Shown one piece after another: positions 17,625 to 25,640 of a stretch of 56,386 nt of DNA. The stretch comes from Chlamydiota bacterium (lineage in GTDB: Bacteria > Chlamydiota > Chlamydiia > Chlamydiales > Simkaniaceae), in the NCBI GenBank assembly GCA_021772245.1, contig JAJFMH010000024.1, positions 1-56,386 of the forward strand. The letters are read 5' to 3'. The notes beneath the pieces were generated by a model. It made no database searches. It was not told where the DNA came from and saw only the letters and a program-made list of their open reading frames with translations. A program made the position numbers and the translations under genes. The stretch's first letter is position 1; the number at the start of each line of letters is the position of its first letter.

Positions 17625-18808
17625 GATAGAATCTCTTTTTCAAAGTTTTGAAAAAGCTGAGGAAGATCCTTATTACCTCTTCCAGAAAGGTTAATCACAA
17701 TAACTTTGTCTTTAGGAAGGGTTTTAGCGATTTTAGAAACATATGCTAATGCATGTGAAGATTCAAGCGCTGGAATAATTCCTTCTGTTTTGGCAAGAAG
17801 TTTAAAAGCATTTAGGGCCTCTTTATCAGACACTTTTTCATAACTTGCTCTTTTTTGATCAAAGAGCTCAGCGTGAGCCGGACCTACACTTGGATAGTCC
17901 ATACCTGCAGATATCGAGGAGGTAACAGCTATTTGTCCGCTATCTGTCTGCAAAAGGTAAGAGTAAGCTCCATGTAAAACTCCAGGAGAGCCTCCTGAAA
18001 ACCTTGCTGCATGTTTGCCAAGATCATTTGAAGACCCACCTGCCTCAACGCCAATAAGAGTGACTTCAGTATCGTGAATAAATGAAGAAAAAGCCCCAAT
18101 TGCATTGGATCCTCCTCCAACGCATGCGATAATATAATCTGGATTCTTTCCAATTAATTGTATCATCTGCCTTTTGATTTCTTTCCCAATTACAGATTGG
18201 AAATGCGCAACCATTTCAGGATATGGATAGGGGCCCAAAGCAGATCCAAGGCAGTAGTGAGAATGTTCATAAGATTTAGCGTAGTCACGCATAGCTTCGT
18301 TAATTGCTTCTTTTAGTGTTGCGCTTTCATCACCAACTTGAATTACAGTTGCTCCAAGAAGTTGCATTTGCTTTACATTGGGTTCTTGCCGCGTAGCATC
18401 TTTTTTTCCCATATATACGATGCATTCAAGATCAAAATAAGCGCAAGCGGTAGCTGTTGCAACGCCATGCTGGCCCGCTCCAGTCTCAGCTATAATTCTT
18501 TTCTTACCCATTTTTTTAGCGAGTAAGCACTGCCCAAGGGTATTATTGATTTTATGCGCTCCCGTATGTAAAAGATCTTCCCGTTTTAAATAGATGATTG
18601 GACCATCAATCGCTTTGCTAAAGCGATCAGCTCTTGTGAGAGGAGTTTCACGACCAGCATACTCAGTTAACAATGAGTGAAATTCTTCTAGAAAAGATGG
18701 GGTATGTTTTAAGGTATTCCAAGTGTCTGCAAGCTCTTGAAGTGGCGTTATTAAAAGTTCTGGGACAAATTGCCCTCCATACTTTCCAAAATATCCTTTT
18801 TTTGTCAT
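17621..18808 (-). CDS. trpB: Tryptophan synthase beta subunit
   Basis: PLP enzyme joining indole and serine to tryptophan. Seen: GYFGKYGGQFVPELL at the start, KREDLLHTGAHKINN with the PLP lysine, ETGAGQHGVATA, the phosphate-binding GGGSNAIG, ALESSHALAY and NLSGRGNKD at the end. 395 aa, standard TrpB1 type. Overlaps trpF by four bases and trpA by four bases, the compact coupling seen throughout this operon. Confidence 0.97.
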   Translation of the reverse strand: MTKKGYFGKYGGQFVPELLITPLQELADTWNTLKHTPSFLEEFHSLLTEYAGRETPLTRADRFSKAIDGPIIYLKREDLLHTGAHKINNTLGQCLLAKKMGKKRIIAETGAGQHGVATATACAYFDLECIVYMGKKDATRQEPNVKQMQLLGATVIQVGDESATLKEAINEAMRDYAKSYEHSHYCLGSALGPYPYPEMVAHFQSVIGKEIKRQMIQLIGKNPDYIIACVGGGSNAIGAFSSFIHDTEVTLIGVEAGGSSNDLGKHAARFSGGSPGVLHGAYSYLLQTDSGQIAVTSSISAGMDYPSVGPAHAELFDQKRASYEKVSDKEALNAFKLLAKTEGIIPALESSHALAYVSKIAKTLPKDKVIVINLSGRGNKDLPQLFQNFEKEILS

Positions 18809-19419
18809 GAGGTTTTCTCCACATTTGTAACAAAGGATTTGAGCTTAGAAAGATCTTTTACTCCAGGACTTGATTCGACCCCTGTTGAAACATCTACGCC
18901 ATAGGGATGAAAACTTTCAATAATCTCAGACACATTGGAAGGATTTACCCCCCCTGCAATAAAGCACCTAAACTTCGGATTCATTTGAAAGTCCTTTTTT
19001 GGAAATGCTTTTCCAACGCCTGGAGTTTGGCTATCATATAACAAATAATCTCGCTTGGGATCTAAATCATCTGGAATCGATTGTGAATCAGCAAATGGCA
19101 AGACAAAAATTCGAGAAATATCACTTTGAAGATTAGTATGCTGATCTCTAGATATTTTCCCATGGAGCTGCGCAACTTTTATTCCTGTAAAGGATAGAAT
19201 CATATTCATAGATATTGCGTTGTGCTCTGTAAATACGGCAACCGGAACACAATCCATATTGGAAATTGTATCAACAATTTTTTTTGCTCGCTCTTTTGAA
19301 ATAAACCGAGGAGATTTAGGCTCAAAAACAAGCCCTACAAAATCAGCACCAGCCATAGCAGCAAACTTTGCTGAATTTACATCTACAATACCACAAATTT
19401 TGCTCTTGGTTTGAGTCAT
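18805..19419 (-). CDS. trpF: Phosphoribosylanthranilate isomerase
   Basis: Isomerises N-(5-phosphoribosyl)anthranilate to the ribulose form. Seen: KSKICGIVDVNSA with the catalytic cysteine, AGADFVGLVFEPKSPRF, VAVFTEH, VAQLHG, the catalytic aspartate in LLYDSQTPGVGKAF, FIAGGVNPSNV and GVDVSTGVESSPGVKD. The ATG at 19419 is chosen: it overlaps the trpC stop (ATGA) and has GGAGAAGG just upstream; a longer version would add 11 residues and lacks such a site. 204 aa, normal size and separate from trpC, unlike the fused form of enterobacteria. Confidence 0.96.
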   Translation of the reverse strand: MTQTKSKICGIVDVNSAKFAAMAGADFVGLVFEPKSPRFISKERAKKIVDTISNMDCVPVAVFTEHNAISMNMILSFTGIKVAQLHGKISRDQHTNLQSDISRIFVLPFADSQSIPDDLDPKRDYLLYDSQTPGVGKAFPKKDFQMNPKFRCFIAGGVNPSNVSEIIESFHPYGVDVSTGVESSPGVKDLSKLKSFVTNVEKTS

Positions 19420-20201
19420 AACCTTCTCCGGATTTCTTGCAGCATATGGCAAGGATCTTTTGCTTTAACAAGCATCTCTCCAATCAAAGCTCCATTAAAA
19501 CCTTGCTGGGAAAGCTCTTCAACTCTTTCAATCTGAGATATACCCGATTCTGCAATGGTAATGACATCATTTGGAATTTTTTCAAGCATATTTATGCAAA
19601 GATTTGGATCAACATCTAGAGTTTTGAGATCTCTATTATTAATCCCAATAATTTTTGCTTTGGCATCAAGGGCAATTTGAAGTTCTTTTTCAGAATGAAC
19701 TTCTACTAGAGCATCGAGTCCCATAAAATCTGCCGCGTCAATAAACTCTTTCAAATTACTTTTTAAAAGAGAAACGATAAGTAATACGGCGCTTGCTCCA
19801 TAATACTTCGCCTCAGCAATCTGATATGGATCAATGATAAAATCTTTTCTAAGCACAGGTAATTTTGTTACTTGCGCAATTTTCTCTAAATCAAAAACAG
19901 AACCACTAAATCCTTCCTCATCAGTAAGAACTGAAATGGCATCGGCGCCCCCTTTTTCATACTGCAAGGCGTGTGCTACAGGATCCTCAATCGCAGCGAG
20001 TTCTCCTTTCGAGGGAGACCTTCTCTTGATCTCAGCAATAATGGCAAAAGAAGAATTTTTTAAGGCATTATAAAATGCATTTGTGTTCTTTTGCCCTTTC
20101 AAAATGATATGAATCGGATGATCCGAATTATTATCGATAGTTTTTCGAAAAAGAAGAACTTCTTCTTTTTTAATCTTTTCAATTTTTTCTAAAAACGACA
20201 T
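19416..20201 (-). CDS. trpC: Indole-3-glycerol phosphate synthase
   Basis: Closes the indole ring, with release of CO2. Seen: IIAEIKRRSPSKGEL with the catalytic lysine, ISVLTDEEGFSGS, VLRKDFIIDPYQ, ASAVLLIVSLL, LVEVHSEKEL, IIGINNRDLKTL, IAESGI and GALIGEMLVKA. 261 aa, monofunctional. The ATG follows the trpD stop codon with no base in between, and its own stop overlaps trpF by four bases. Confidence 0.97.
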   Translation of the reverse strand: MSFLEKIEKIKKEEVLLFRKTIDNNSDHPIHIILKGQKNTNAFYNALKNSSFAIIAEIKRRSPSKGELAAIEDPVAHALQYEKGGADAISVLTDEEGFSGSVFDLEKIAQVTKLPVLRKDFIIDPYQIAEAKYYGASAVLLIVSLLKSNLKEFIDAADFMGLDALVEVHSEKELQIALDAKAKIIGINNRDLKTLDVDPNLCINMLEKIPNDVITIAESGISQIERVEELSQQGFNGALIGEMLVKAKDPCHMLQEIRRRL

Positions 20202-21221
20202 TTAACGATCCACCCTTCTCCACTTATCTAATAACTGGAGTGGCAACTTTTTCTCCACTGTTTCCTTTGCCTTTAAATATCCTTCTGCAAGGGACTCTAC
20301 AATTCCGAAGCAATATGCTGCGAATGAGGCGTTGAGACAAAGAGTATCTAAAATAGGTCCCGATTTACCAGCTAAAGCATCATAAAGAAGTTTTGCATTT
20401 GTTTGTTTATCTCCGCCTTGTAAATCTCTAAGGCTGCATCTTGGTATTGCTAAGTCAGTTGGATTAAATACATACTTTTTTTGCTTGTCACCATATATTT
20501 CAATGATATCACAAGGCCCAATTGGGGTGATTTCATCAATGCCATTTGCGCAAACAATAAAAGCTCTTTCTATCTTTCTTTTTTGCAAGATATCAGCATA
20601 GAGTTGCAAGTATTTCTGATTGGATACTCCAATTAGAAATTTTTTAGGATTCGAAGGATTTAGTAAAGGTCCCAGTAAATTAAAAATTGTTCGAATGGAT
20701 AGGGATTTTCGGATCGCCGCTACTTTTTTCATAGCAGGATGAAAACAAGGAGCAAACATAAATCCAATTCCTATTTTCTCAATGGAATTTGCTACTTGAC
20801 TTGGAGTTTGTTCTATAGAGATACCCAGCTCTTCTAGAACATCCGCTGATCCACAATTCGAAGAAGAAGAGCGGTTACCATGTTTAGCAATAAAAACTCC
20901 CATGCTAGCTGCAATGATGGAGGCGCCCGTTGAAATGTTTACAGTATTTGCTAAATCCCCCCCTGTTCCAACAATGTCTAGGGTATCAATAGATATTGGT
21001 ACATTAATCATGACTCTTTGCATGCACGCGCACGCGCCCTCAATCTCTTCAGAAGTTTCCCCTTTTTGATGTAAAAACTCTAAGAAAGCAGCTGCTTTTT
21101 TTTTGTCCATGCCTAGTAACATCTGCGAAATCATAAAATCTACATCGTTGGCGCTTACATCTTTTTTTTCTTGCACCTTAGCAATAATAGTATCTATTCG
21201 TATATCATCCAATATAGTCAA
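20202..21221 (-). CDS. trpD: Anthranilate phosphoribosyltransferase, TTG start
   Basis: Adds phosphoribose from PRPP to anthranilate. Seen: DIVGTGGDLANTVNIST (PRPP loop), KHGNRSSSSNCGSADVLEELG, FMFAPCFHPAMKKVAAIRKS, FNLLGPLLNPSNP and DEITPIGPCDI. No ATG occurs near the expected start. TTG codons at 21233, 21221 and 21212 are in frame; 21221 gives a four-base overlap with the trpG stop like the other junctions, 21212 has AGAGAGG at better spacing. Rare start use may tune TrpD output. Length about 339 aa is normal. Confidence 0.94.
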   Translation of the reverse strand: MTILDDIRIDTIIAKVQEKKDVSANDVDFMISQMLLGMDKKKAAAFLEFLHQKGETSEEIEGACACMQRVMINVPISIDTLDIVGTGGDLANTVNISTGASIIAASMGVFIAKHGNRSSSSNCGSADVLEELGISIEQTPSQVANSIEKIGIGFMFAPCFHPAMKKVAAIRKSLSIRTIFNLLGPLLNPSNPKKFLIGVSNQKYLQLYADILQKRKIERAFIVCANGIDEITPIGPCDIIEIYGDKQKKYVFNPTDLAIPRCSLRDLQGGDKQTNAKLLYDALAGKSGPILDTLCLNASFAAYCFGIVESLAEGYLKAKETVEKKLPLQLLDKWRRVDR

Positions 21222-21790
21222 GCCTCTCTGCAAAGATCTAAAAAGGTCTTTATTATAATCTCGCCAGATTGAGTGATAATAGATTCCGGATGAAATTGCA
21301 CACCGTAAAGAGGTTTAGACTTATGTTTTATAGCCATTAGATCTCCCAACTCATTTTCAGCTATGATTTTAAAACAATTTGGAAGTGTTGTTTTATCAAC
21401 TACTAAGGAATGGTACCTTGCAGCTTTAAACGGCAACGGCATTTTTTGGAAAAGCCCTTTTCCATCATGAAAGATAAGTGTTGATTTTCCATGTACTATT
21501 TTGCTTGCTGTAATTACTTTTGCCCCATAAGCCTCCCCCATGGCTTGGTAACCAAGGCACACTCCAAGAATAGGAATATTAGCTGGGCATTTTTTAATCA
21601 GCTCCAAACATATTCCTGCATCACGAGGCGCTTTGGGACCAGGTGACAGAATAATTCCAGTAGGTTTCAACGCTAGAATCTCATCAACTGACATGGCGTC
21701 ATTTCTAATAACTTTTACATCTTGATGCTCTGCAATCATTTGATAAAGGTTGTAGGTAAAGCTGTCATAGTTATCAATAAGAATAATCAT
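21218..21790 (-). CDS. trpG: Anthranilate synthase glutamine amidotransferase subunit
   Basis: Class I glutamine amidotransferase that feeds ammonia to TrpE. Seen: LIDNYDSFTYNLYQ at the start, LSPGPKAPRDAGI, the nucleophile elbow ILGVCLGYQAMGEAYG, ARYHSLVV and the His-Glu pair in YGVQFHPESI. 190 aa, a separate subunit and not fused to trpD. Could also serve aminodeoxychorismate synthase (PabA role), since folC is present in the window; that is speculation. Overlaps trpE by four bases. Confidence 0.95.
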   Translation of the reverse strand: MIILIDNYDSFTYNLYQMIAEHQDVKVIRNDAMSVDEILALKPTGIILSPGPKAPRDAGICLELIKKCPANIPILGVCLGYQAMGEAYGAKVITASKIVHGKSTLIFHDGKGLFQKMPLPFKAARYHSLVVDKTTLPNCFKIIAENELGDLMAIKHKSKPLYGVQFHPESIITQSGEIIIKTFLDLCREA

Positions 21791-23253
21791 GAAAGCCCCC
21801 TTGCACTTTGAATGGCCTCAAGCATTCCCTTTGCTTTTTGCCTTGTCTCAAGAGCCTCAGATATTGGATCTGAATCATACACAATGCCAGCACCTACTTG
21901 AATAGTTGCCAAGGAATCTTGAATGGTTGCCATTCGAATAGCAATGGCGCTTTCTAAATTCCCCAAATGATCTACCATACAAATCGCGCCGCCATATACT
22001 CCTCTGGGTTTCCCTTCCAATTCTTGAATGATTTCAACAGCTCGAACTTTCGGCGCTCCAGAAAGTGTTCCTGCTGGAAGCGTTGCAGCAATAGCATCAA
22101 TCCAATCTAAACCTTTTAACATCGTAGCGCATACACGTGATGCTAAATGCATCACGTGAGAAAACCTCTGTACAAATTTCAATTTTTCAACATGTACAGA
22201 TCCAGGTTCTGCAATTTTTCCCAGGTCATTTCTTGCAAGATCTACCAGCATCATATGTTCAGCATCTTCTTTTGGGTCCTTCATAAGCTCGTTTGCGAGT
22301 CGCTCATCTTCATCCTGATCGTGAGATCTTGTGCGGGTACCAGCTAGTGGAATCGATTCTAAAGAGCGATCACGCAAGCTTACAAGTTTTTCAGGTGAGG
22401 CGCCAATGAGCGCAAACGAACTTGTTTCAATATAAAACATATAAGGCGCCGCAGAAATAAAACGGAGCGATCGATAAATTTCAGGAAGCTCTTGCTGAAT
22501 TTTTGCTGTAAAAATACGAGACGGTACGATTTGAAAAGCATCTCCTCTTTGAATATATTCCTTTGCTCTTGTAACCTTGTTTCCATATTCCTCATCTGAT
22601 ATTTCAGGATGAATTTCAGTATAAGATTCTTTTTGCTTAGTACGCTCTTCTTTAAATGAGATTAAATTTTGATGGATTTTTTTGATTCGCTGAAATGCGA
22701 GTTCATAATCATGTGCTAGATTTTCAGATCTTGCCGCGACTACGCTCACAATCATTTTTTGACTTTCATGATCGAAGAGAACCTGTTTATCATGAAATTG
22801 AAAAAATAGATCTGGCATTTTTTGGCTTTTATCTAAAAATGAGATTGCTTGCTCAAAATAGGAAATAGCTTCAAAGGAAAAGTATCCAGATAGTCCCCCA
22901 ATAAAACCACCAAGTGGTTTTATACTCCCTATTTTATATTTTTCTTGTAAATCTCTGACAACTAAAAGAGGATCTCTAGTTTCCGTGGAAATATTACCAT
23001 CACTTTTCAAAGTGCAATTATTTCCAACAGCCTTCATCTCAGCAACTGGATCAAACCCTATTACAGAGACGCGCCCCATGCTTGGATGGATATGAGCAGA
23101 TTCCAAAAGGGTTATATCTTGAAATTCTTTCCGAATTGCCTGCAAAGCGAGTATTGGTGTCATCAAATCAGCAGGGAATTCTTGAAAAACAGCAATTTTA
23201 GAATGCGTTTTTGCAAGTGTTATAAAGTCTTCTTCTTCTAATTTTTCAAACAT
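21787..23253 (-). CDS. trpE: Anthranilate synthase component I
   Basis: Converts chorismate and ammonia to anthranilate. Seen: the tryptophan feedback motif LLESA (residues 49-53 from the ATG at 23253), IGFDP, DAFQIVPSRIF, FALIGASPEKLVSL, IPLAGTRTRS, EDAEHMMLVDLARNDLG, LPAGTLSGAPKVRA, and GVYGGAICMVDH. The retained LLES motif argues for feedback inhibition by tryptophan in addition to TrpR control. An in-frame TTG at 23265 inside the trpR end is the alternative start; ATG at 23253, four bases after trpR, is preferred and gives 488 aa. Many Chlamydia trp clusters lack trpE and trpG, so its presence here is notable. Confidence 0.95.
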   Translation of the reverse strand: MFEKLEEEDFITLAKTHSKIAVFQEFPADLMTPILALQAIRKEFQDITLLESAHIHPSMGRVSVIGFDPVAEMKAVGNNCTLKSDGNISTETRDPLLVVRDLQEKYKIGSIKPLGGFIGGLSGYFSFEAISYFEQAISFLDKSQKMPDLFFQFHDKQVLFDHESQKMIVSVVAARSENLAHDYELAFQRIKKIHQNLISFKEERTKQKESYTEIHPEISDEEYGNKVTRAKEYIQRGDAFQIVPSRIFTAKIQQELPEIYRSLRFISAAPYMFYIETSSFALIGASPEKLVSLRDRSLESIPLAGTRTRSHDQDEDERLANELMKDPKEDAEHMMLVDLARNDLGKIAEPGSVHVEKLKFVQRFSHVMHLASRVCATMLKGLDWIDAIAATLPAGTLSGAPKVRAVEIIQELEGKPRGVYGGAICMVDHLGNLESAIAIRMATIQDSLATIQVGAGIVYDSDPISEALETRQKAKGMLEAIQSARGLS

Positions 23254-23257
23254 AATT

Positions 23258-23530
23258 CTACTCAAAATGTCGGATTAACTTTTGTTTTAGCTTAGATTCT
23301 ATTCTCTTTAAGGCGTTGGAACCCCTTGTAATTTTTGCAATGCTTAGGGAAAAATCTTTCGCTATTTCTCTTTGGCTCTTTTCTTTTTTTAAAAGTGCCT
23401 CAATGATGATAACTCTTTTTGCAATTGCCTCCATTTCTTCTGGTGTCAGAAGAAGATGAAGCAACAGCTCTAATTCTTTTGTGTTCTTTTGCGCTTTGAT
23501 TAGCTTAATAAATTCTGAAAAACCATCCAT
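23258..23530 (-). CDS. trpR: Trp operon repressor
   Basis: 90 aa helical repressor that binds DNA when loaded with tryptophan. Seen: LLLTPEEMEAIAKRV (about residues 26-40, the family's LLTPDER-x2-LG-RV equivalent), then EALLKKEKSQREIAKDF and the recognition helix with KITRGSNALK (residues 67-76), the family's ATITRGSN motif. First gene of the trp operon, so autoregulated like chlamydial trpRBA. A 15-bp-arm palindrome covers its promoter 16-47 bases upstream. The ATG at 23530 has GGGAG upstream. Slightly shorter than the E. coli 108 aa at the N-terminus. Confidence 0.94.
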   Translation of the reverse strand: MDGFSEFIKLIKAQKNTKELELLLHLLLTPEEMEAIAKRVIIIEALLKKEKSQREIAKDFSLSIAKITRGSNALKRIESKLKQKLIRHFE

Positions 23531-23545
23531 CTCTACTCTCCCGCC

Positions 23546-23577
23546 TAATGGTGTAATGTTACAACATTACACCATTA
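23546..23577. promoter_or_regulatory. Large palindrome, candidate TrpR operator
   Basis: Perfect 15-bp arms, TAATGGTGTAATGTT / AACATTACACCATTA, around a two-base centre (AC). It overlaps the -10 box and spacer of the trpR promoter and ends 15 bases before the ATG. The sequence is unlike the CTAG-based operators of E. coli and C. trachomatis TrpR, so binding by this TrpR is inferred from position. It could also fold as a leader hairpin. Confidence 0.8.
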
Positions 23578-23585
23578 CTTGTCAA
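23558..23585 (-). promoter_or_regulatory. Promoter of the trp operon
   Basis: Minus strand TTGACA (23585-23580), 16 bp, TGTAAC (23563-23558). The -35 box is perfect; the -10 box matches four of six and lies inside the palindrome. Confidence 0.65.
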
Positions 23586-23596
23586 ACTACAGTTAG

Positions 23597-23608
23597 CTTA
23601 CGCAAGAG
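23597..23608 (+). repeat. 12-mer CTTACGCAAGAG, copy 1
   Basis: CTTACGCAAGAG preceded by GTTAG, in the gap upstream of the trp promoter. The second copy is at 36409-36420, preceded by GTTA. May be a remnant of a mobile element end or chance. Confidence 0.35.
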
Positions 23609-23621
23609 AAATTAATACATC

Positions 23622-25541
23622 CTATTTATTATTAATATTTTGAGAAGCAGAGTCTTCTAAAAGCAATTGATAGATATCGATGTCTTTTTGCAAAGTTTCC
23701 CTCGATAAATATTCTCCAGTTTCTAGATTTTTTACAGAAATAATTCGTAAATGGGGATTTTGTAGACTGGTTGATTTCATCCTGTATAGGACTCTTTCCC
23801 TCTTTGTTCTAAGAGCAAATTCAACAGGCGCTCTTGAACCGTTAAATTTTCCTGAAATAACGACGTTTCTATGAAACTTAGAAAGTATGGATGTTCCATC
23901 AAAAAAAGTAGGGGCATCTAAATTATCATCTTGCAAAACAACATCTAAAATTGTTGGGAAAATATCGATATGAGAGCTCATCTCAGGCTTGTTTGATAAA
24001 TTATTAAATGTTTTATTATCTCCCAGCTTATAAAAAATGGGAGGTGTAATTTGCATATCACTTAAATTTGAGGCATGAAATAAATTTCCCTCTTCATAAA
24101 ATTCTTCTCCATGATCGCCTGTAACAACGATAATAGAATCCTCGTAGAGATTTTTTTTCTTAAGCGACATTAGAAATTTTCCAAAAAGCGAATCAACGTA
24201 ATGAATTGAGTTGCGATATCGATTCTTAATTGACTCAATACCTTTTTTCTCATCAAACATCCGAAGATGAGCAGATGGAGCATTGATCTCAATGTAGGGC
24301 ACCTCGTAATCACTTGGCCAACTATAATTGAAATGCGTCGAATCCAAGAAAACAATATGAACTTGACCTGAGGCCTCTGTTATATTTTGCATCAGGTGAT
24401 CTATTGTTTGCGCATCAGAGCGATGTGCATTTTTTACATCGCTATGGGGAAAATCAGTAAACGAATCTAATAGCTTGTGATTCTCTCCGAACATGATCTC
24501 GTCTAAGTGATAGTATTTAAGCATAGATCCTGAATGCACATGAATCTGATATCCCATTTTTTTTAGGAGGCTAAGCGGTATGCTTCCTTCTGTATTTCCC
24601 TGCATTCCATACTCAGCCCAGTAAAGAGACTCATTGCTATGCATGATCGAATACCAAGATTTATGGGTTGCATTTGCATTTGAATACGTTTCAGGAAGAG
24701 ATATATTCTCAGATGCAAACCGTGCTAGATGAGGCGCATTTTCAGGGGTAATAAAATCTTTACGCAGTGACTCAGCAATAAATAAATAGATATTGGGCTT
24801 GTTTTCAATTGAAAATGTCAAATCTTCAATCTGATTTTTTAGATTTTTTTCATTGCGCAGTGGTGAAAAAGAAAAAGAAGATTGTAAAGATGGATACTTC
24901 GTTCCAAAGTAAGTCTTTTTCCATGGAAGTAGAGTTTGGTAAGACTCCATTTTATCCATAGAAACACCACTCATTACATAGACTTCAATGATAACCAGAA
25001 TCAATAATGAACTTCCTGCAAAAAAACCAATTTTTTTTACATGAAATCGATTTTTACCTGGGAAACTGAGTTGTTGCAGCCATTTATAAATAATTATTCC
25101 GATGCAAGGAATAGCTAGAGCTATCGGAAATAACACTAAAAACCAGACTTGGAGTGGAATACCGATTAAATAAAGTTGCTCCAAAAAATTATCAAATGTT
25201 TCATCTAAAACTACAGAAAGAGCGCTCCAAAAAGAAAGACTCATAAATCGAATCAAAATGAAATCAATACAGTGGATTAATAAGAATAGAAAGCAACCTG
25301 CAATAAAGAGATGATAGATTTTTGAAGCAACTCTTCCTTTGATACACAATGCAATTATGCAGATAAATGACACCTCTAGAAGTGTCTGCAGGTATGATTC
25401 TAGTAAGAACACTTTCGATATATGAAGAGAGATATCATTGGATAAAGAAATCTGCAACGTGTCAATAACAAGCAAAAAAATAGCTATAATAAAAAAAAAC
25501 CAAAAGTTAAAAAAAACTACTTTCTCATCTTTATTATTCAT
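23622..25541 (-). CDS. Inner-membrane sulfatase-fold protein (YejM/LtaS/phosphotransferase-like)
   Basis: 639 aa. Five hydrophobic segments in residues 1 to about 190, then a periplasmic alkaline-phosphatase-superfamily domain. Seen: IYLFIAESLRKDF (metal acid), the nucleophile region SNANATHKSWYSIMHS (Thr candidate), IVFLDSTHFNYSWP, RYRNSIHYVDSLFGKF, and IVVTGDHGEEFYEEGNLFHAS with the C-terminal metal ligands. The topology and NATHKSW resemble YejM/PbgA (LPS synthesis control and lipid handling), but LtaS- or EptA-like phosphotransfer cannot be excluded since metal residues are kept. Lies behind the trp promoter region on the same strand and starts near the divergent trehalase promoter. Confidence 0.8.
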   Translation of the reverse strand: MNNKDEKVVFFNFWFFFIIAIFLLVIDTLQISLSNDISLHISKVFLLESYLQTLLEVSFICIIALCIKGRVASKIYHLFIAGCFLFLLIHCIDFILIRFMSLSFWSALSVVLDETFDNFLEQLYLIGIPLQVWFLVLFPIALAIPCIGIIIYKWLQQLSFPGKNRFHVKKIGFFAGSSLLILVIIEVYVMSGVSMDKMESYQTLLPWKKTYFGTKYPSLQSSFSFSPLRNEKNLKNQIEDLTFSIENKPNIYLFIAESLRKDFITPENAPHLARFASENISLPETYSNANATHKSWYSIMHSNESLYWAEYGMQGNTEGSIPLSLLKKMGYQIHVHSGSMLKYYHLDEIMFGENHKLLDSFTDFPHSDVKNAHRSDAQTIDHLMQNITEASGQVHIVFLDSTHFNYSWPSDYEVPYIEINAPSAHLRMFDEKKGIESIKNRYRNSIHYVDSLFGKFLMSLKKKNLYEDSIIVVTGDHGEEFYEEGNLFHASNLSDMQITPPIFYKLGDNKTFNNLSNKPEMSSHIDIFPTILDVVLQDDNLDAPTFFDGTSILSKFHRNVVISGKFNGSRAPVEFALRTKRERVLYRMKSTSLQNPHLRIISVKNLETGEYLSRETLQKDIDIYQLLLEDSASQNINNK

Positions 25542-25601
25542 TTTGACAGATCTAATTACTAATTACTCAAACAACCTTTCTGTTAACTATTGATTATTAA
25601 C

Positions 25602-25630
25602 TTGTCAACAGTTATTCAAAAAAATAGATA
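25602..25630 (+). promoter_or_regulatory. Promoter of the trehalase gene
   Basis: TTGTCA (25602-25607), 17 bp, TAGATA (25625-25630), ten bases before the ATG at 25641, so the mRNA would be almost leaderless. GTTAA/TTAAC repeats lie just upstream (25582-25601). Confidence 0.5.
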
Positions 25631-25640
25631 AAGGTTCAAA

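Noticed and set aside
15842-23530. Trp leader peptide attenuator or T-box ahead of the trp operon
   Set aside because: Between promoter and trpR there is room for only a few bases of leader and no Trp-codon run or T-box sequence; control by TrpR fits better.
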